Notes under the pieces: model-generated
The model's input: the letters and a program-made list of their open reading frames with translations, nothing else
Told to the model about the DNA's origin: nothing
Database searches by the model: none
Translations under genes and position numbers: made by a program
Source: Liolophura sinensis
Lineage: Eukaryota > Mollusca > Polyplacophora > Chitonida > Chitonidae
NCBI RefSeq assembly: GCF_032854445.1
Contig: NC_088298.1
Coordinates: 20,919,295 to 20,983,294 of the forward strand
Direction of reading: 5' to 3'
DNA length: 64,000 nucleotides
Part shown: positions 1 through 11,157 of the stretch, in pieces
Position numbering within the stretch: the first letter of the stretch is position 1
How the letters are laid out: the number at the start of each line of letters is the position of its first letter

Positions 1-107
1 AATACATCTTACATGAATGAGGTTGACAAATCATACTTGGATTTGACTTAAATAATAAAAAATGAATGGAAATTATGAAATTAAACATTGCTTTTTTTCC
101 TCACAAG

Positions 108-3100
108 GTCATTTGGGAAGGAGCTGAAGGAGGATTATGTAGAGAAAATAGAGAAAAGTTTCCACACACTTTATCTCTCTGAAGGGTAAGTGGAAATATA
201 TAAAGGTTTCTACTCATTTATCTATCTGAACGGTGTGTGGAAATAGAGAAAAGTTTCCACACACTTTATCTGTCTGAATGGTAAGTGACAATAGAAAAGA
301 TTTTTGCACACTTTACCTGTCCAAAGTGTAGGTGAAATAGAGAAAGGTTTCTACACACATTATCTGTCTGAAGGGTAAGGGAAATATAAACTCTAAATAT
401 AATCCCGGATAGCACAGTTGGTAGAGCGTCCGCCTAGGGAGCGGTAGATCCAGGATCAATCCTTGGTCGAGTCACACCTAAGACTTTAAAAGAGGAAGTT
501 GTAACTTCCTCGCTTGGCGTTCAGCATGAAGGGGATAGTGCAACGACTGGTTGACCCGTATCAGTATAATGGCTCGGGCGGGGCGGCTTACTTGCCTTCG
601 GTAAGTCGTCTCAGTGATGCAGCACTAAATAAAAGAGCGGTGGAAATCCGTCCTGCAACAAGGAGGCACATTACACGTGCATGCACCCTAATGATTCCTT
701 CGTCGTCATATGACTGAAAAATTGTTGAGTACGACGTTAAACCCCAAGCACTCACTCACTCACTCTAAATATAATCGCTCACGATGCTTCAGTGTGGCAT
801 CACTTTGGAGGCATGGACTCGCCCTGACGCAAGAACACGCAGTATATGTACTAACCCCTAATGACTCCTGACTGAAAATTTTTCAAAGTACGATGTATAA
901 CCCCAAGCATACATACATATATATGCCAGCTTTGTTGTGGAAGGAAACTGGGCTGATCATCGACAGGTTGCTTCCAGACCTTCCCATGTACGACCAAAGA
1001 GGAACAGAAGCGTTAGGACATAAGATTAACGGGAAAATAAGGGAGTTAATTTAATTTACCGATCACTTATCTTACCATGTTCCAGAGGCACAATTCACAC
1101 CTCTTTCCTATAGAAACTTGGCAAGTTCACTGACGTCCGCATTATTTGTCTACTCTAAATTACTTTTTGTGAAACTTTTTTCAGACGCCCATGTTATAGT
1201 AAATGTGGTCATGTGGTACAGTAGAACTTTTTTACCTTTACCGATGAAAGAGGAGTTGGAGCTGGAAACTCCCCTATTGTTGTTAGGTGAATAGGATAGG
1301 GAATAGGGTTTATAATAGGGCACAGGTTTCATGTTAGATGTCGGAGATAATGGTGGTATGGTGTTTAGGGAACTGTGTAGAGCCAGGCGGAAACCCACAA
1401 CCATCCCCGGGTGGCTTGCAGACCTTCCTGTATATGACTGGAGAGGAAACCAGCATGAGCTGGACTTGAACTCACAGTGGTCACATTAATTAAGACATAA
1501 AATCCCAAGCACACACATGTACATACTGCCCACAAACTACACTGTCAAACACATGATTTTAACACTAACTGGAGAACTTTATGAAATGAGGTGTGAAGTC
1601 CCTCCATAAATCAGTTGTTTGTCTCTTTGAACAGGTACAACGCTGCTGCTTTGATTACAACAGAGGGCCTCAAAGTCCCATATCTGGACAAGTTTGCTGT
1701 GTCGATGAAAGCCCAAGTAAGATAGCTGGTTAGAGAGTCTGTCGAACAAATAATACAGAGCTGCTGTGTAACAGAAATGTTTAAAAACAAGGTCAGAGTT
1801 AACATGAATTTCTTCTGAGTATATTATAGAGCGTCCGCCTAGGGAGCGGTAGATCCAGGATCAATCCTGGGTCCTCGCTTGGCGTTCAGCATAAAGAGAA
1901 TAGTGCAACGGCTGGTTGATCCACATCAGTTTATTGGCTTGTGCGGGGCAGCTTACTTGCCTTCGGTAAATCGTCTCAGTGAAGTAGCACTGGATATAAG
2001 AGTGGTGGAAATCCGTCCTGCAACAAGGAAATGCACCCTAATGACTCCTTGGTTGACTCCATGACTGAAAAATTGTTAAGTATGACATTAAACCCCAAGC
2101 ACTCACTCACTCTCAGTATATTATGAATATTAACCGCTTTGCGGTAAACTATATATGTGCATGTATATAAAAAATCTATACATACAAATGTCTGTTTACA
2201 GTTACTGTTAGGCAGTACCAGTTTTACGGCTGAGCTGACACTAAAAAATCCAAAAGTGGAATAAAAACTGAAAGTCCATGTTTTTCTTTTGTTTCATCTT
2301 GATGTTTTGTATGATCGTCACGTTTTTCTTTTGTCTCATCTTGATGTTTTGTATGGTCGTCAAGTTTTTTGTTTTTTTCCTCATCTTGATGTTTTTTATG
2401 ATTGTCACATTTTTCTTTTGTCTCATCTTGATATTTTGTGTGATCGTCACGTTTTTCTTTTGTCTCATCTTGATGTTTTGTATAATCGTCACGTTTTTCA
2501 AGGCCTTGTGATCATTTAGATACTTGTACATGTATGTCATCACCAGGAAGAAGTGCAAACGATAGTCTACATTTTCCACAACTGAGGTTCTATTGTTATT
2601 TTTATTCTTTCCTCCGACAGACTTATCGGCATATAAAACAATAATTACGGTTGGTGTGGCCTTAGTTATTCTTGGACACACTATTACTATTACTTGATTG
2701 CAGTAAAATAAGTAAATAGATGGCAAATAACTTATAATTTTTGTTGTTGTCAACAGGGTGAGGGGACTGGCGAGATGGTCTGGGAATGTGTCCGCAAAGA
2801 ATTCCCGCAGCTGTTTTGGCGATCCAAGGGAGATAATCCCATCAACCCATGGTTAGTACCTCCTGGCTGGTTCAGATCTCTACAAGTGAAATCAAAAATG
2901 TGGGAATGCTAAATACAGATTGCTCAACATTAATAGTAGAATGTTCAGCATCTAATTAATTTGCTTCAAGTGTACAATTTTTTCCAATATGTAAGACTCC
3001 CGGATAATGTTCAAGAATTTCTTCCCACTTTTCTCTAATTTAGCTGACGTTTCACTTGAAAATTTAGTGCTTTTGGTGAAATTAAAATGACAATATTGTG

Positions 3101-4189
3101 AAGTTTCATGTCGTGAATTTTAGGTATTTCAAGAAGTCCGAAGGTAGCTGGAGTGATGGAAAATGGACCGTGTTCTGGTATGAAATTATCTTCTTGCACA
3201 GAGGCATTCTTCAGTTTTTGAACATTTTGATAGCTTATGTTGTGGCATAATTAAAATCAAATTTTGTGAAAATTTTTACTTACAGAGGGTGTATGTGTCC
3301 TGATAGTTAGCGTGCAAGCATAGCATAATCAACCAGGGACCTCTAGTCAATGCGGTTGCTGTAAGTCCAGCTCATGCTGGCTTCCTCTCCGATCGTAAGT
3401 GGGGAGATCTGCCAGCAACATGAAGAGGGTCGTGTGTTTCCCCGGAGCTCTGCCTGGTTTCCTCCCACCATAATGCTGGCTGCTGTCATACAAGTGAAAT
3501 ATTCTTGAGTACAGCATAAAACTGCAATGAAATAAATCAATAAATATACATGTAATATGTAAATGGGACTTTTTCCCAGAGGTCATACTGAAAATGAACA
3601 AAACTAAACTCGACCTTTCTGTTGGTTAGAAACATCAATTTGTAAATCATATATAACCAAACTGCATACATGTATACTGCTATTTGCCTAATGCATGTAC
3701 CTGTGATTAAGAATAAAAGAGACGAAGAGAGACAGAGAATCATACAGATGTGCTATTGTAGACACCTCACAGTATAGATTGGTTAAATAGTAATACTTAA
3801 TTAAACGTAAAGCATCATTAGCAAATTGATCAAGAACCTGGCACAAGGACAAAAAAATTGTGTTGACATATCATTACTTTTGTTTATTACTTTAGTACAC
3901 ACAGGAAAGCATGGCCTCTACAATGTTTATAAGAAACTGTCCAGGAATTTGCTGCAGTTTTTTGACATCTCTGGATTAGGTATCATTCTACCAGCCTACT
4001 GAACCATGCATGTGCTAAGTAACCATAATTATCAAAAGTAAAAATAAAAAACATTCATAATTCCAACTTAATAAAGAAATGAAAGCACTTTTTGTTTCAC
4101 TTTTGACCAGGTATGGAGTTGGTGAACATCATCTGTCGTCAGAGCTGATTGATTATGCGTTAAGACTAGAAAGTTCATTCGTTGACTGA
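108..4189 (+). CDS. NAGS: N-acetylglutamate synthase, C-terminal exons (5'-partial gene)
   Basis: Makes N-acetyl-L-glutamate from acetyl-CoA and glutamate in the mitochondrial matrix; the product activates ammonia-dependent carbamoyl-phosphate synthetase. Five exons join in phase: 108-185, 1635-1716, 2757-2851, 3124-3177 and 4111-4189 (stop TGA 4187-4189), giving about 128 residues. The product matches the end of the animal NAGS acetyltransferase domain as I know it: SFGKELKEDY, YNAAALITTE, PYLDKFAVS, then GEGTGEMVWE (the acetyl-CoA loop region), FPQLFWRSKGDNPINPWYFK and WTVFWYG. The tail after FWYG is short and ends in SSFVD. The upstream amino-acid-kinase-like domain and transit peptide lie outside the window. 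Splice sites are canonical GT-AG; the donor after 3177 (gtatga) is weak. The first exon's donor region is tandemly duplicated. Family assignment is very secure; exon ends are inferred from frame continuity. Confidence 0.94.
143..390 (+). repeat. Tandem copies of the NAGS exon 3' end plus splice donor (~47 bp x 5)
   Basis: The last 40 or so bases of the NAGS exon ending at 185, with the adjoining donor and about 10 intronic bases, recur four more times downstream. Copies start with agaaaagtttcc-like sequence near 150, 200, 245, 292 and 338. Donor-like gtaag survives at 186, near 280 and near 375; the other copies have decayed to gtgtg or gtagg. Copies diverge by roughly 10-20%, so this is an older array than those in CFAP65. 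Confidence 0.8.
391..776 (+). mobile_element. tRNA-headed SINE (family B), full length with target-site duplication
   Basis: The element spans about 405-762 and is flanked by a perfect 14-bp direct repeat, ctctaaatataatc, at 391-404 and 763-776. The head resembles a tRNA: a box A region (agcacagttggtagagcg) and box B-like gatcaatcc. The body carries the conserved ggctcgggcggggcggctta segment, and the tail is (CACT)n. A short ORF inside it is not a gene, because the same reading frame recurs with changes in every copy. It sits in the NAGS intron in sense orientation. Confidence 0.85.
800..915 (+). mobile_element. Diverged 3' fragment of SINE family B
   Basis: The segment shares the tail of the family-B SINE (cctaatgactcc, a ctgaaaa run, acgatgtataaccccaagca) but has lost the tRNA-like head. 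It is old and much diverged, and its boundaries are approximate. Confidence 0.5.
912..1012 (-). mobile_element. Fragment of tRNA-headed SINE (family A), antisense
   Basis: A partial copy of the commonest element in the window. It is recognisable by the order ggaaactgggc, caggttgctt, cagaccttcccatgtacg. Both ends are lost and the boundaries are approximate. Confidence 0.5.
1048..1205. repeat. Unnamed dispersed repeat, copy 1
   Basis: About 160 bases align with 63779-63955 near the right end of the window. Shared blocks include taatttaccgatcactt, tatagaaactt/tgtagaaactt, and cttttttcagacgcccatgt followed by tatagtaaat. No coding potential and no SINE head were seen. The family is unknown to me. 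Confidence 0.65.
1345..1495 (-). mobile_element. Partial SINE family A, antisense
   Basis: The segment contains the family-A landmarks in antisense order: aaacccacaaccatcc, gcagaccttcc, gagaggaaaccagcatgagc, tggacttgaactcacag. The last is the complement of the box B region. The tail is missing. Confidence 0.65.
1818..2124 (+). mobile_element. 5'-truncated SINE family B with target-site duplication
   Basis: A 10-bp direct repeat, agtatattat, at 1818-1827 and 2115-2124 flanks an element that begins inside the tRNA-like head (agagcgtccgcc) and ends in (CACT)n. About 40 bases are deleted internally relative to the copy at 405-762. 5' truncation with a target-site duplication is the usual signature of LINE-driven retrotransposition. 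Confidence 0.8.
2270..2505 (+). repeat. Minisatellite, 42-bp unit x ~5
   Basis: The unit combines ttttcttttgtctcatcttg with atgttttgtatgatcgtcac. It lies in the NAGS intron between 1716 and 2757. Because 42 is a multiple of three, both strands stay open over the array; that is a repeat effect, not a gene. Confidence 0.85.
3295..3548 (+). mobile_element. SINE family A, sense copy
   Basis: The order is a decayed tRNA-like head (gttagcgtgcaagc), a box B-like segment (gctgtaagtccagctcatgc), ggcttcctctccgatcgtaa, tctgcctggtttcctcccac, attcttgagtacagc and an aataaatcaataaatat tail. It lies in the last NAGS intron. Confidence 0.75.
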
Positions 4190-5317
4190 AGATTTCCAGA
4201 GGAACGTTCATGGATTGACAAACAACTGATATGCAGATCGGAAGGATGTCCATTAGCTGGTCCACAAGTGATTGAACACTCATTGGTCGAAAAGCAACTT
4301 ATTTGCAAATAGCGTATTCATTGGATGGGATACAGCTGTTCCATATTCATCAACTGACTGAAATGTGGAGTATGGATTCTCTTTGGCTGAAATGAAACTA
4401 ATTTGCTTATGAATATGTATAAGCTCAGATCCAGATGATTAGCATACTGTTGTTCATTGGTGAAACTACAGTTAATTTGCATATGGACATTTTAAGACTG
4501 CTGTGCGATCAATTTGCATACTAACACACCCAGTTGGTTCCACCACTTAGATCTTTATCTGATTGAGCTGGTATTTTATTTTGTTTCATGTTATGTTATT
4601 GCTACCTTTGTTAAGTGTTTTTTGTTTGACCTCTTAAAGACTAATTTACAAAGTAATATGCTTCCAAGAAATGTTATTTTTTTGTGCCATTTCCACAAGG
4701 CTCAACTTGATCTCGTGTCGCATCTAGTCACAGTTGTAATGGTTGGTAAAGTATGGTTTTATTTAGATTAAGAAGGCACAATAGTTTTATAGTTGTGAGG
4801 TTGGTTAGTGTGTTTGAGGGAAATCAGCCTACCTCAATCCTGTGCTAACTGTCAGATGGTAAAAATACTCAGCGACTCTTAGCAGCCTGGCACTCTTACC
4901 CATGGAGGGATATCTCAAGAGACGACAAAATCGTAAAAGTGAAAGATAGTCACGAGTACTGCGTAAAAACACCAATCAAATCAAACCAAAACAGTGGTTA
5001 AGGGTTGTTCACATAGCCTAATAAAAAAAGAGAAATAGCGGGTATCTCACATGGTGAATAATTAAACTTAGGAAAAATTAGGTTTTTCATTTGACAAATA
5101 GAACATTGAATTATTCACACGAGAAAATATGGAAATTTGGTGGCTCACCTGACAGGTTAGAAAAATCGAATTATTCACATAACAAAATACAGAAATTTGG
5201 TGGAGATCCTGTTACCACAACAAACATTGTCATTCACTGAAAATTTAAATGTGCCGTTCATATAAGTGTAGCTTAATGGTTGCAGTATGAAAAGTCAAAC
5301 AAACATATACTATGTAT
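4190..5317. other. NAGS 3' UTR and downstream unique sequence
   Basis: No gene is visible. The segment 4190-4530 contains several loosely related stretches around octamer-like atttgcat/atttgcaa (4295, 4398, 4473, 4510). I see no convincing polyadenylation signal close to the NAGS stop, so the transcript end is undefined. The remainder is AT-rich and featureless. Confidence 0.4.
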
Positions 5318-5540
5318 TTATTTTATGTGATTGGTGTTTTATGCCATAATCACTATTTCACTTGCACGATGGCAGCCAGTGTTGTGGTGTGAAGAAACCA
5401 GGCACAGCCTGGGTAAATAACAACCATCCGCAGGCTGCTTTCATGGGAAGCCAGCATGAGCTGGACTTGAACTCACGGCGACCACATTGATGGGAGGCTT
5501 CTGGATCATTGCATGGCGCAGGGGTGCTGACCCGCCTCCC
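5318..5540 (-). mobile_element. SINE family A, antisense copy
   Basis: It begins with an atttattt tail complement, then gattggtgttttatgcc, cagccagtgttgtgg, caaccatccgcaggctgc, gccagcatgagctggacttg, aactcacggcgacc. The tRNA-like end is degraded. A poly-C tract (about 5568-5585) follows it. Confidence 0.75.
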
Positions 5541-7516
5541 CAGACCCCTCTGCCCCCCCAACCCCTCTGCCCCCCCCCCCCCCCCAACTACACACACACA
5601 TGTACTCACACAAGTTGAGACAATAGCTTGTCAGAGGATATACCAGACGTTTTTATTTTGTTTTAAATTGTACAAAGTCAAGTGTAAAAGCAAGTTGTAT
5701 CTTCTGGGATAATTGTAGAGAGAGCCACTGAGAGACAGCAAATGTCTAAGGAAAGTCTTAATTTGTGAAAGGGGGCTCATTGACTAACAAAGGAACACAC
5801 CTAGTCTTTATAACTGCCAATTTGTGAAGGCATTTCTGCCTTACATATTCCCAAGTCAAGAGTAAAAGACTCATCAGGGGTTGTCTTGCCTGACACTGTC
5901 TAATTGTGTATTGTGCTTGGGTCGTAGGTTTAGGCGTTCAAGTTAATGAAAGAATAATGTTATCTGTAGCTGTGTCAGTAATGGGAAAACAATTATGTTT
6001 AGGTACACAGATTTGCGTGATTTTTTGAATTTCGATATATTGCAAAAAATATGAATGTTTCTACCATATCTATTTTTCTCAAACTTACACTCTCTTAATT
6101 CTTGCCTTTCAAACAGAATAGAAAGAATGAAAAAGGGGAGATAATCTAACCTTACTTCTAAATACGTAATTCTGATTCACTACTTTACCAGACAGCAGAT
6201 CAGAGGTTAAACATAAGCTCCGACTTGTTTGCTCAGTGTCAGTGTTAAGAATTAAAGTATATGTTAAGCTTGTAAACCTTTCTGAAATGCACAGTGTACG
6301 AGATATCCCCATGCATCGAACATATTCAACTGCTTGTTCAACTTTTGCCAGGAATTTGTCACTACGGGGGGAGTGGGGGGGGGAGTCATGGCAAGGGAGA
6401 GAACCGTGGAGTACATATGCATGTACTTGTGTTAAAATTTTAGGACTGAATGGCAGATGATAGCAGTGAAAGTTCAGATTGGCTCTGAATTCCGGTTTCA
6501 CACTGTGTCTTACCAATGCTGAATTTATTCGGTGGTTTCAGAATTTAGAGAATAGTATTGCTTTAGGAGTATTGCTCATTAATCTGATTAGAATTGAACA
6601 TCCTCACCCCCTTGAAGTGAATATTATGAAATGTGGAAAATATATATCTTGCCTTGTGATTAAAACAAACGATTAGCAAATGGATGATGCGAAATCGGAG
6701 ACATTACTTGTTATGACACATTATGTGTGTGTGTGTTTGTATGACTAGAGTATCTAAAATAATTCACTTGAAAGTGTCTGTATAAGATGTATAACTGTGC
6801 ACAAGTCTGCGTTTGTAACAACTTTGCACGAAATAGTTTGCAACAAGTTTGTGCCTTGCAGTTTTGCACAATACACTGTGGAACAACATCGCACAATGCA
6901 GATTGAAACAACTTGCTCAAATTATATGTAGTTTGCAGTAACTTTCTGTTTTCCAGTTTAGCAGTTCAAACAACACATCTGTGATAAGTTAATTTGAGCA
7001 GACTAGCTAGGTAATAAGTGAACAAAGTGTGTATATCAAGTAATACTCTTTTGAATTGGTAATAATAGGTCATTGGGTTCAAGGTACTTGTAAACTGGGT
7101 TCGTGAGTCTGGGGTGAAATGAGCTGTCAGAAGAAGTCTAATTAAAATACTTGTGGAGTCTTTGGATAGGAGGAATTTTCAATCAATGTGATTCATTGGT
7201 TAAATATTATGATCTCCCAAGGTTTTAAAGATCTGATTAGTTTTATTTCAGTGCACACAGTATTACTGTGTTAATGAAATATTCCAGAGGAATTAAATGC
7301 ATGAAACTGTTCAATTGCTCATTGGGCTGATATAAAATGATGTTCTGTCTCAGACATGTCTACCATGGAAAAAATGCTCATTGACTAAAAATAAAGGAAA
7401 GCTTAAAACTGGTAAAAGTTATTCATAGAAAAGACTTTGTTTTTTGTTTTTTTCTTTGATGAAGGCAATCTCTTTGAACTCTTGAATATGAGAATATGAT
7501 GGCTTAACATAGACAC
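5541..7516. other. Intergenic sequence without recognised genes
   Basis: AT-rich intergenic DNA. Short ORFs here have no codon pattern, conserved motif or splice context that I would trust. A (GT)n run is at about 6724-6738. A cluster of related ttgcacaa/tttgcac words at 6795-6900 may be a decayed short repeat. Confidence 0.4.
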
Positions 7517-7826
7517 TGCTATTGGCCACACACTTCAGTTTCGAGGACAAGACCTGAACGGAGAATTGCTATTGGCCACACACTTCAGTTTCGAGGACAA
7601 GACCTGAACGGAGAATTGCTATTGGCCACACACTTCAGTTTCGAGGACAAGCTCTGAACGGAGAATTGCTATTGGCCACACACTTCAGTTTCGAGGGCAA
7701 GACCTTTACGGAGAATTGCTATTGGCCACACACTTCAGTTTCGAGGACAAGACCTGAACGGAGAATTGCTATTGGCCACACACTTCAGTTTCGAGGACAA
7801 GACCTGAACGGAGAATTGCTATTGGA
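7517..7826 (+). repeat. Minisatellite, 50-bp unit x 6
   Basis: The unit begins tgctattggccacacacttc and ends gacctgaacggagaat. The six copies start at 50-base intervals from about 7518 and are nearly identical, so expansion was recent. Confidence 0.93.
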
Positions 7827-7891
7827 AGTGGAAGCATAGAGATTCTCTATGTCAAGAACATGTTGGAAAGTTTGACAGTTTTTTGCCAAAA

Positions 7892-8005
7892 GCCAAGTGG
7901 TTTACTCCGGGCACTCTGGTTTCCTCAACCCATGGCATTAATTGCTGTCATGGAAGTGAAATACCATGGTATTATACATTAGGTGCTAATCAAATAAATC
8001 AAATG
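7892..8005 (+). mobile_element. 3' fragment of SINE family A
   Basis: Only the distal part is present: tccgggcactctggtttcct, ggcattaattgctgtcatgg, aagtgaaatacc, then caaataaatcaaat. It is diverged and its boundaries are approximate. Confidence 0.5.
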
Positions 8006-8235
8006 TCAGGTTGTTTTCACCTGCGTGAGCGAATAGTGGAATAATCTTATAAAACCAACATGAATCAATTTGGGAATACAGTCTCATAAAAATGGCGTCT
8101 AAGAGACAGGAATGGGAACAATCTGTGGAAAACCAACATGCATCTTAAAAAGGCTTTCCATGTTTAAAAATTGTATGTCAGTGAAGTTATGTTAATCTTT
8201 TAGACATTATCATTATCAAGATATTTCCATATTTT

Positions 8236-9490
8236 ATACCCTACCCTGTGACAGTATTCTGACACCATCAGAACACCCTACCCTGTGACAGTATTCTGAC
8301 ATAGCACAACACCCTACCTTGTCACAGTATTCTGACACAGCACAACACTCTACCCTGTGACAGTATTCTGACACAGCACAACACCCTACCTTGTGACATT
8401 ATTCTGACATAGCACAACACCCTATCCTGTGACAGTATTCTGACATAGCACAACACCCTACCCTGTGACAGTATTCTGACATAGCACAACACCCTACCCT
8501 GTGACAGTATTCTGACATAGCACAATACCCTACCTTGTGACAGTATTCTGACATAGCACAACACCCTACCCTGTGACATTATTCTGACATAGCACAACAC
8601 CCTACCCTGTGACAGTATTCTGACATAGCACAACACCCTACCCTGTGACAGTATTCTGACACAGCACAACACCCTACCCTGTGACAGTATTCTGACATAG
8701 CACAACACCCTACCCTGTGACAGTATTCTGACATAGCACAACACCCTACCCTGTGACAGTATTCTGACATAGCACAACACCCTACCTTGTGACAGTATTC
8801 TGACATAGCACAACACCCTACCCTGTGACAGTATTCTGACACAGCACAACACCCTACCTTGTGACAGTATTCTGACATAGCACAACACCCTACCCTGTGA
8901 CAGTATTCTGACATAGCACAATACCCTACCTTGTGACAGTATTCTGACATAGCACAACACCCTACCCTGTGACAGTATTCTGACACAGCACAACACCCTA
9001 CCCTGTGACAGTATTCTGACACAGCACAACACCCTACCCTGTGACAGTATTCTGACATAGCACAACACCCTACCTTGTGACAGTATTCTGACATAGCACA
9101 ACACCCTACCCTGTGACAGTATTCTGACATAGCACAACACCCTACCTTGTGACAGTATTCTGACATAGCACAACAGCCTACCCTGTGACAGTATTCTGAC
9201 ATAGCACAATACCCTACCTTGTGACAGTAGTCTGACATAGCACAACACCCTACCCTGTGACAGTATCCTGACATAGCACAAACCCTACCCTGTGACAGTA
9301 TTCTGACATAGCACAACACCCTACCCTGTGACAGTATTCTGACATAGCACAACACCCTACCCTGTGACAGTATTCTGACATAGCACAATACCCTACCTTG
9401 TGACAGTATTCTGACATAGCACAACACCCTACCCTGTGACAGTATTCTGACATAGCACCATACCCTACCCTGTCACAGTATTCTGACAAC
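8236..9490. repeat. Satellite array, 36-bp unit x ~34
   Basis: The unit is cctaccctgtgacagtattc followed by tgacatagcacaacac, repeated about 34 times with few point differences (c/t in ccctgt, atag/acag). 36 is a multiple of three and the unit lacks stops on the minus strand, so long ORFs with a 12-residue period appear there. They have no start context, promoter or conserved counterpart, and I do not regard them as genes. The array merges at its right end into a related 46-bp array. Confidence 0.95.
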
Positions 9491-10402
9491 AACACAACAC
9501 CCCATAGGCCCTACCCTGTCACAGTATTTTGACAAGAAAAAAACACTCTAAAGGCCCTACCCAGTCAAAATATTCTGACACTAACACCACACCCCATAGG
9601 CCCTACCCTGTCACAATATTCTGACCCTAACACAACACCCTATAGGCCCTACCCTGTCACAGTATTCTGACACTAACACAACACCCCATAGGCCCTACCC
9701 TGTCACAGTATTCTGACATCAACACAACACCCCATAGGCCCTACCCTGTCAGAATATTCTGACACTAACACAACACCTCATAGGCCCTACCCTGTCACAG
9801 TATTCTGACACTAACACAACACCTCATAGGCCCTACCCTGTCACAGTATTCTGACACTAACACAACACCTCATAGGCCCTACCCTGTCACAGTATTCTGA
9901 CACCAACACAACACCCCACAGGTCCTACCCTGTCACAGTATTCTGACAAGAATACAACACTCTATAGGCCCTATCCTGTCACAATATTTTGACACTAACA
10001 CAACACCCTAAAGGCCCTACCCGGTCAGAATATTCTGACACTAACACAACACCCTATAGGCCCTACCCTGTCACAATATTCTGACACTAACACAACACCC
10101 CATAGGCCCTACCCTGTCACAGTATTCTGACATCAACACAACCCCCTATAGGCCCTACCCCGTCAAAATATTCTGACACTAACACAACACCCCATAGGCC
10201 CTACCCTGTCACAGTATTCTGACACTAACACAACACCCCATAGGCCCTACCCTGTCACAGTATTCTGACACTAACACAACGCCCCATAGGCCCTACCCGG
10301 TCACAGTATTCTGACACCAACACAACACCCCACAGGTCCTTCCCTGTCACAGTATCCTGACACAAACACAACACCCCATAGGCTCTACCCTGTCACAGTA
10401 TA
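9491..10402. repeat. Related satellite array, 46-bp unit x ~20
   Basis: The unit is cataggccctaccctgtcac, agtattctgacactaacaca, acaccc. It shares the ccctaccctgt-acagtattctgaca core with the 36-bp array on its left, but has a 10-base insertion and gtcac in place of gtgac. Copies are more diverged than in the 36-bp array. Confidence 0.92.
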
Positions 10403-10539
10403 GGCCTATGACCCACTGAGATGACAACAACACGCACCATGTATACTGGGTCTACATGCTAGCCTATAGTGTCCATTACACAGAAACTTAAATGTTTACG
10501 CTGGTGTAAATATGTGTTTGCTTTGCTATTAGCATCTAG

Positions 10540-10600
10540 TCGGAGATTGCTCTGACGTAACCTTAGGTTACGGGCAAAGATGACCAAATCTCGGACTAAT
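10540..10600. repeat. Imperfect inverted repeat (hairpin) upstream of CFAP65
   Basis: The outer arms agtcggagatt and aatctcggact pair with one mismatch. The inner arms form cgtaacct-t-aggttacg, a 17-base palindrome at 10556-10572. It lies about 430 bases upstream of the candidate promoter. It may be a transposon relic or a protein-binding palindrome; the sequence alone does not decide. Confidence 0.5.
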
Positions 10601-10991
10601 TAATATCCCTTACCGGGAAACATCACGGTCCAAATGTTTTTCATTTTTCTTGTTTTGTTTTTTTTATGTCTGTTTCTGTTTGAGTGGAAAAAACATGACT
10701 TAGATTTTCAAGTTGGCTATAGATTTAGGTTGTTTCTTTCCAGTTCAGCTTTCGTATTAACTGGTACACGCTGAGCGGTCAATAGTATGGCGCATCCAAA
10801 TATTCCTCAACCAACAGTCAGCGTACTCGGACTACGTATCGGCATGATAGTTTAACACGTGTTCAGCTGCACTAAAATACTCTTCGGCAGAAAAAGAAAC
10901 CTTTCAGATAACCGGCATTTAAAGGCAGTCCACTACTGGAGGAACTTATCTCCCACGGAACAAGACGGAAACTACCGAGCGGCAGTGGACG

Positions 10992-11046
10992 GCTACCTAG
11001 CAACACCGCCATATTGGTTGTTTTCATCGGCAACGAAAATGGCCGC
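10992..11046 (+). promoter_or_regulatory. Candidate CFAP65 promoter with X-box-like, CCAAT and YY1-like sites
   Basis: GCTACC-T-AGCAAC at 10992-11004 matches the RFX X-box (GTNRCC N0-3 RGYAAC) at all but one fixed position. A second weaker site, read on the minus strand as GTTGCC-GAT-GAAAAC, lies at 11020-11034. Between them ccgccatattgg (11006-11017) holds an inverted CCAAT box overlapping a minus-strand ATGGCGG, and aaaatggccgc (11036-11046) is YY1-like. RFX factors and X-boxes are the known control of motile-cilium genes, which fits CFAP65 downstream. The transcription start is not visible; I place it near 11000-11060 by inference. Confidence 0.55.
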
Positions 11047-11157
11047 TCCGTGAAGCACTGCCGACAGGGCTGTGAATTTGAGACCGTTTAGCAGTTATTT
11101 GTGGCCTAATTAAAATAAAGGCCGTTCTTGATGTACAACTAGGACTGATCTGTGTTG
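11047..11157 (+). other. CFAP65: Probable non-coding first exon of CFAP65
   Basis: The segment follows the promoter motifs and ends at a good donor (gttg|gtaaga at 11158). The next acceptor, ccccacag at 12238, leads into the exon with the start codon. The 5' boundary is a guess and there is no transcript evidence. Confidence 0.4.

Noticed and set aside
400-480. tRNA gene
   Set aside because: The box A and box B-like segments belong to a SINE head. The cloverleaf cannot be completed, and the segment is followed by the SINE body with a target-site duplication.
514-717. Short ORF shared by several loci (also 1879, 26912, 32865, 41815)
   Set aside because: It is the body of SINE family B. Copies carry independent indels and lack an ATG in a common position, so it is not a conserved gene.
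8322-9495. Long minus-strand ORFs with a 12-residue period (RVLCYVRILSQG)
   Set aside because: They exist only because the 36-bp satellite unit is a multiple of three and lacks stops. All frames of the array behave alike and there is no start context or family.
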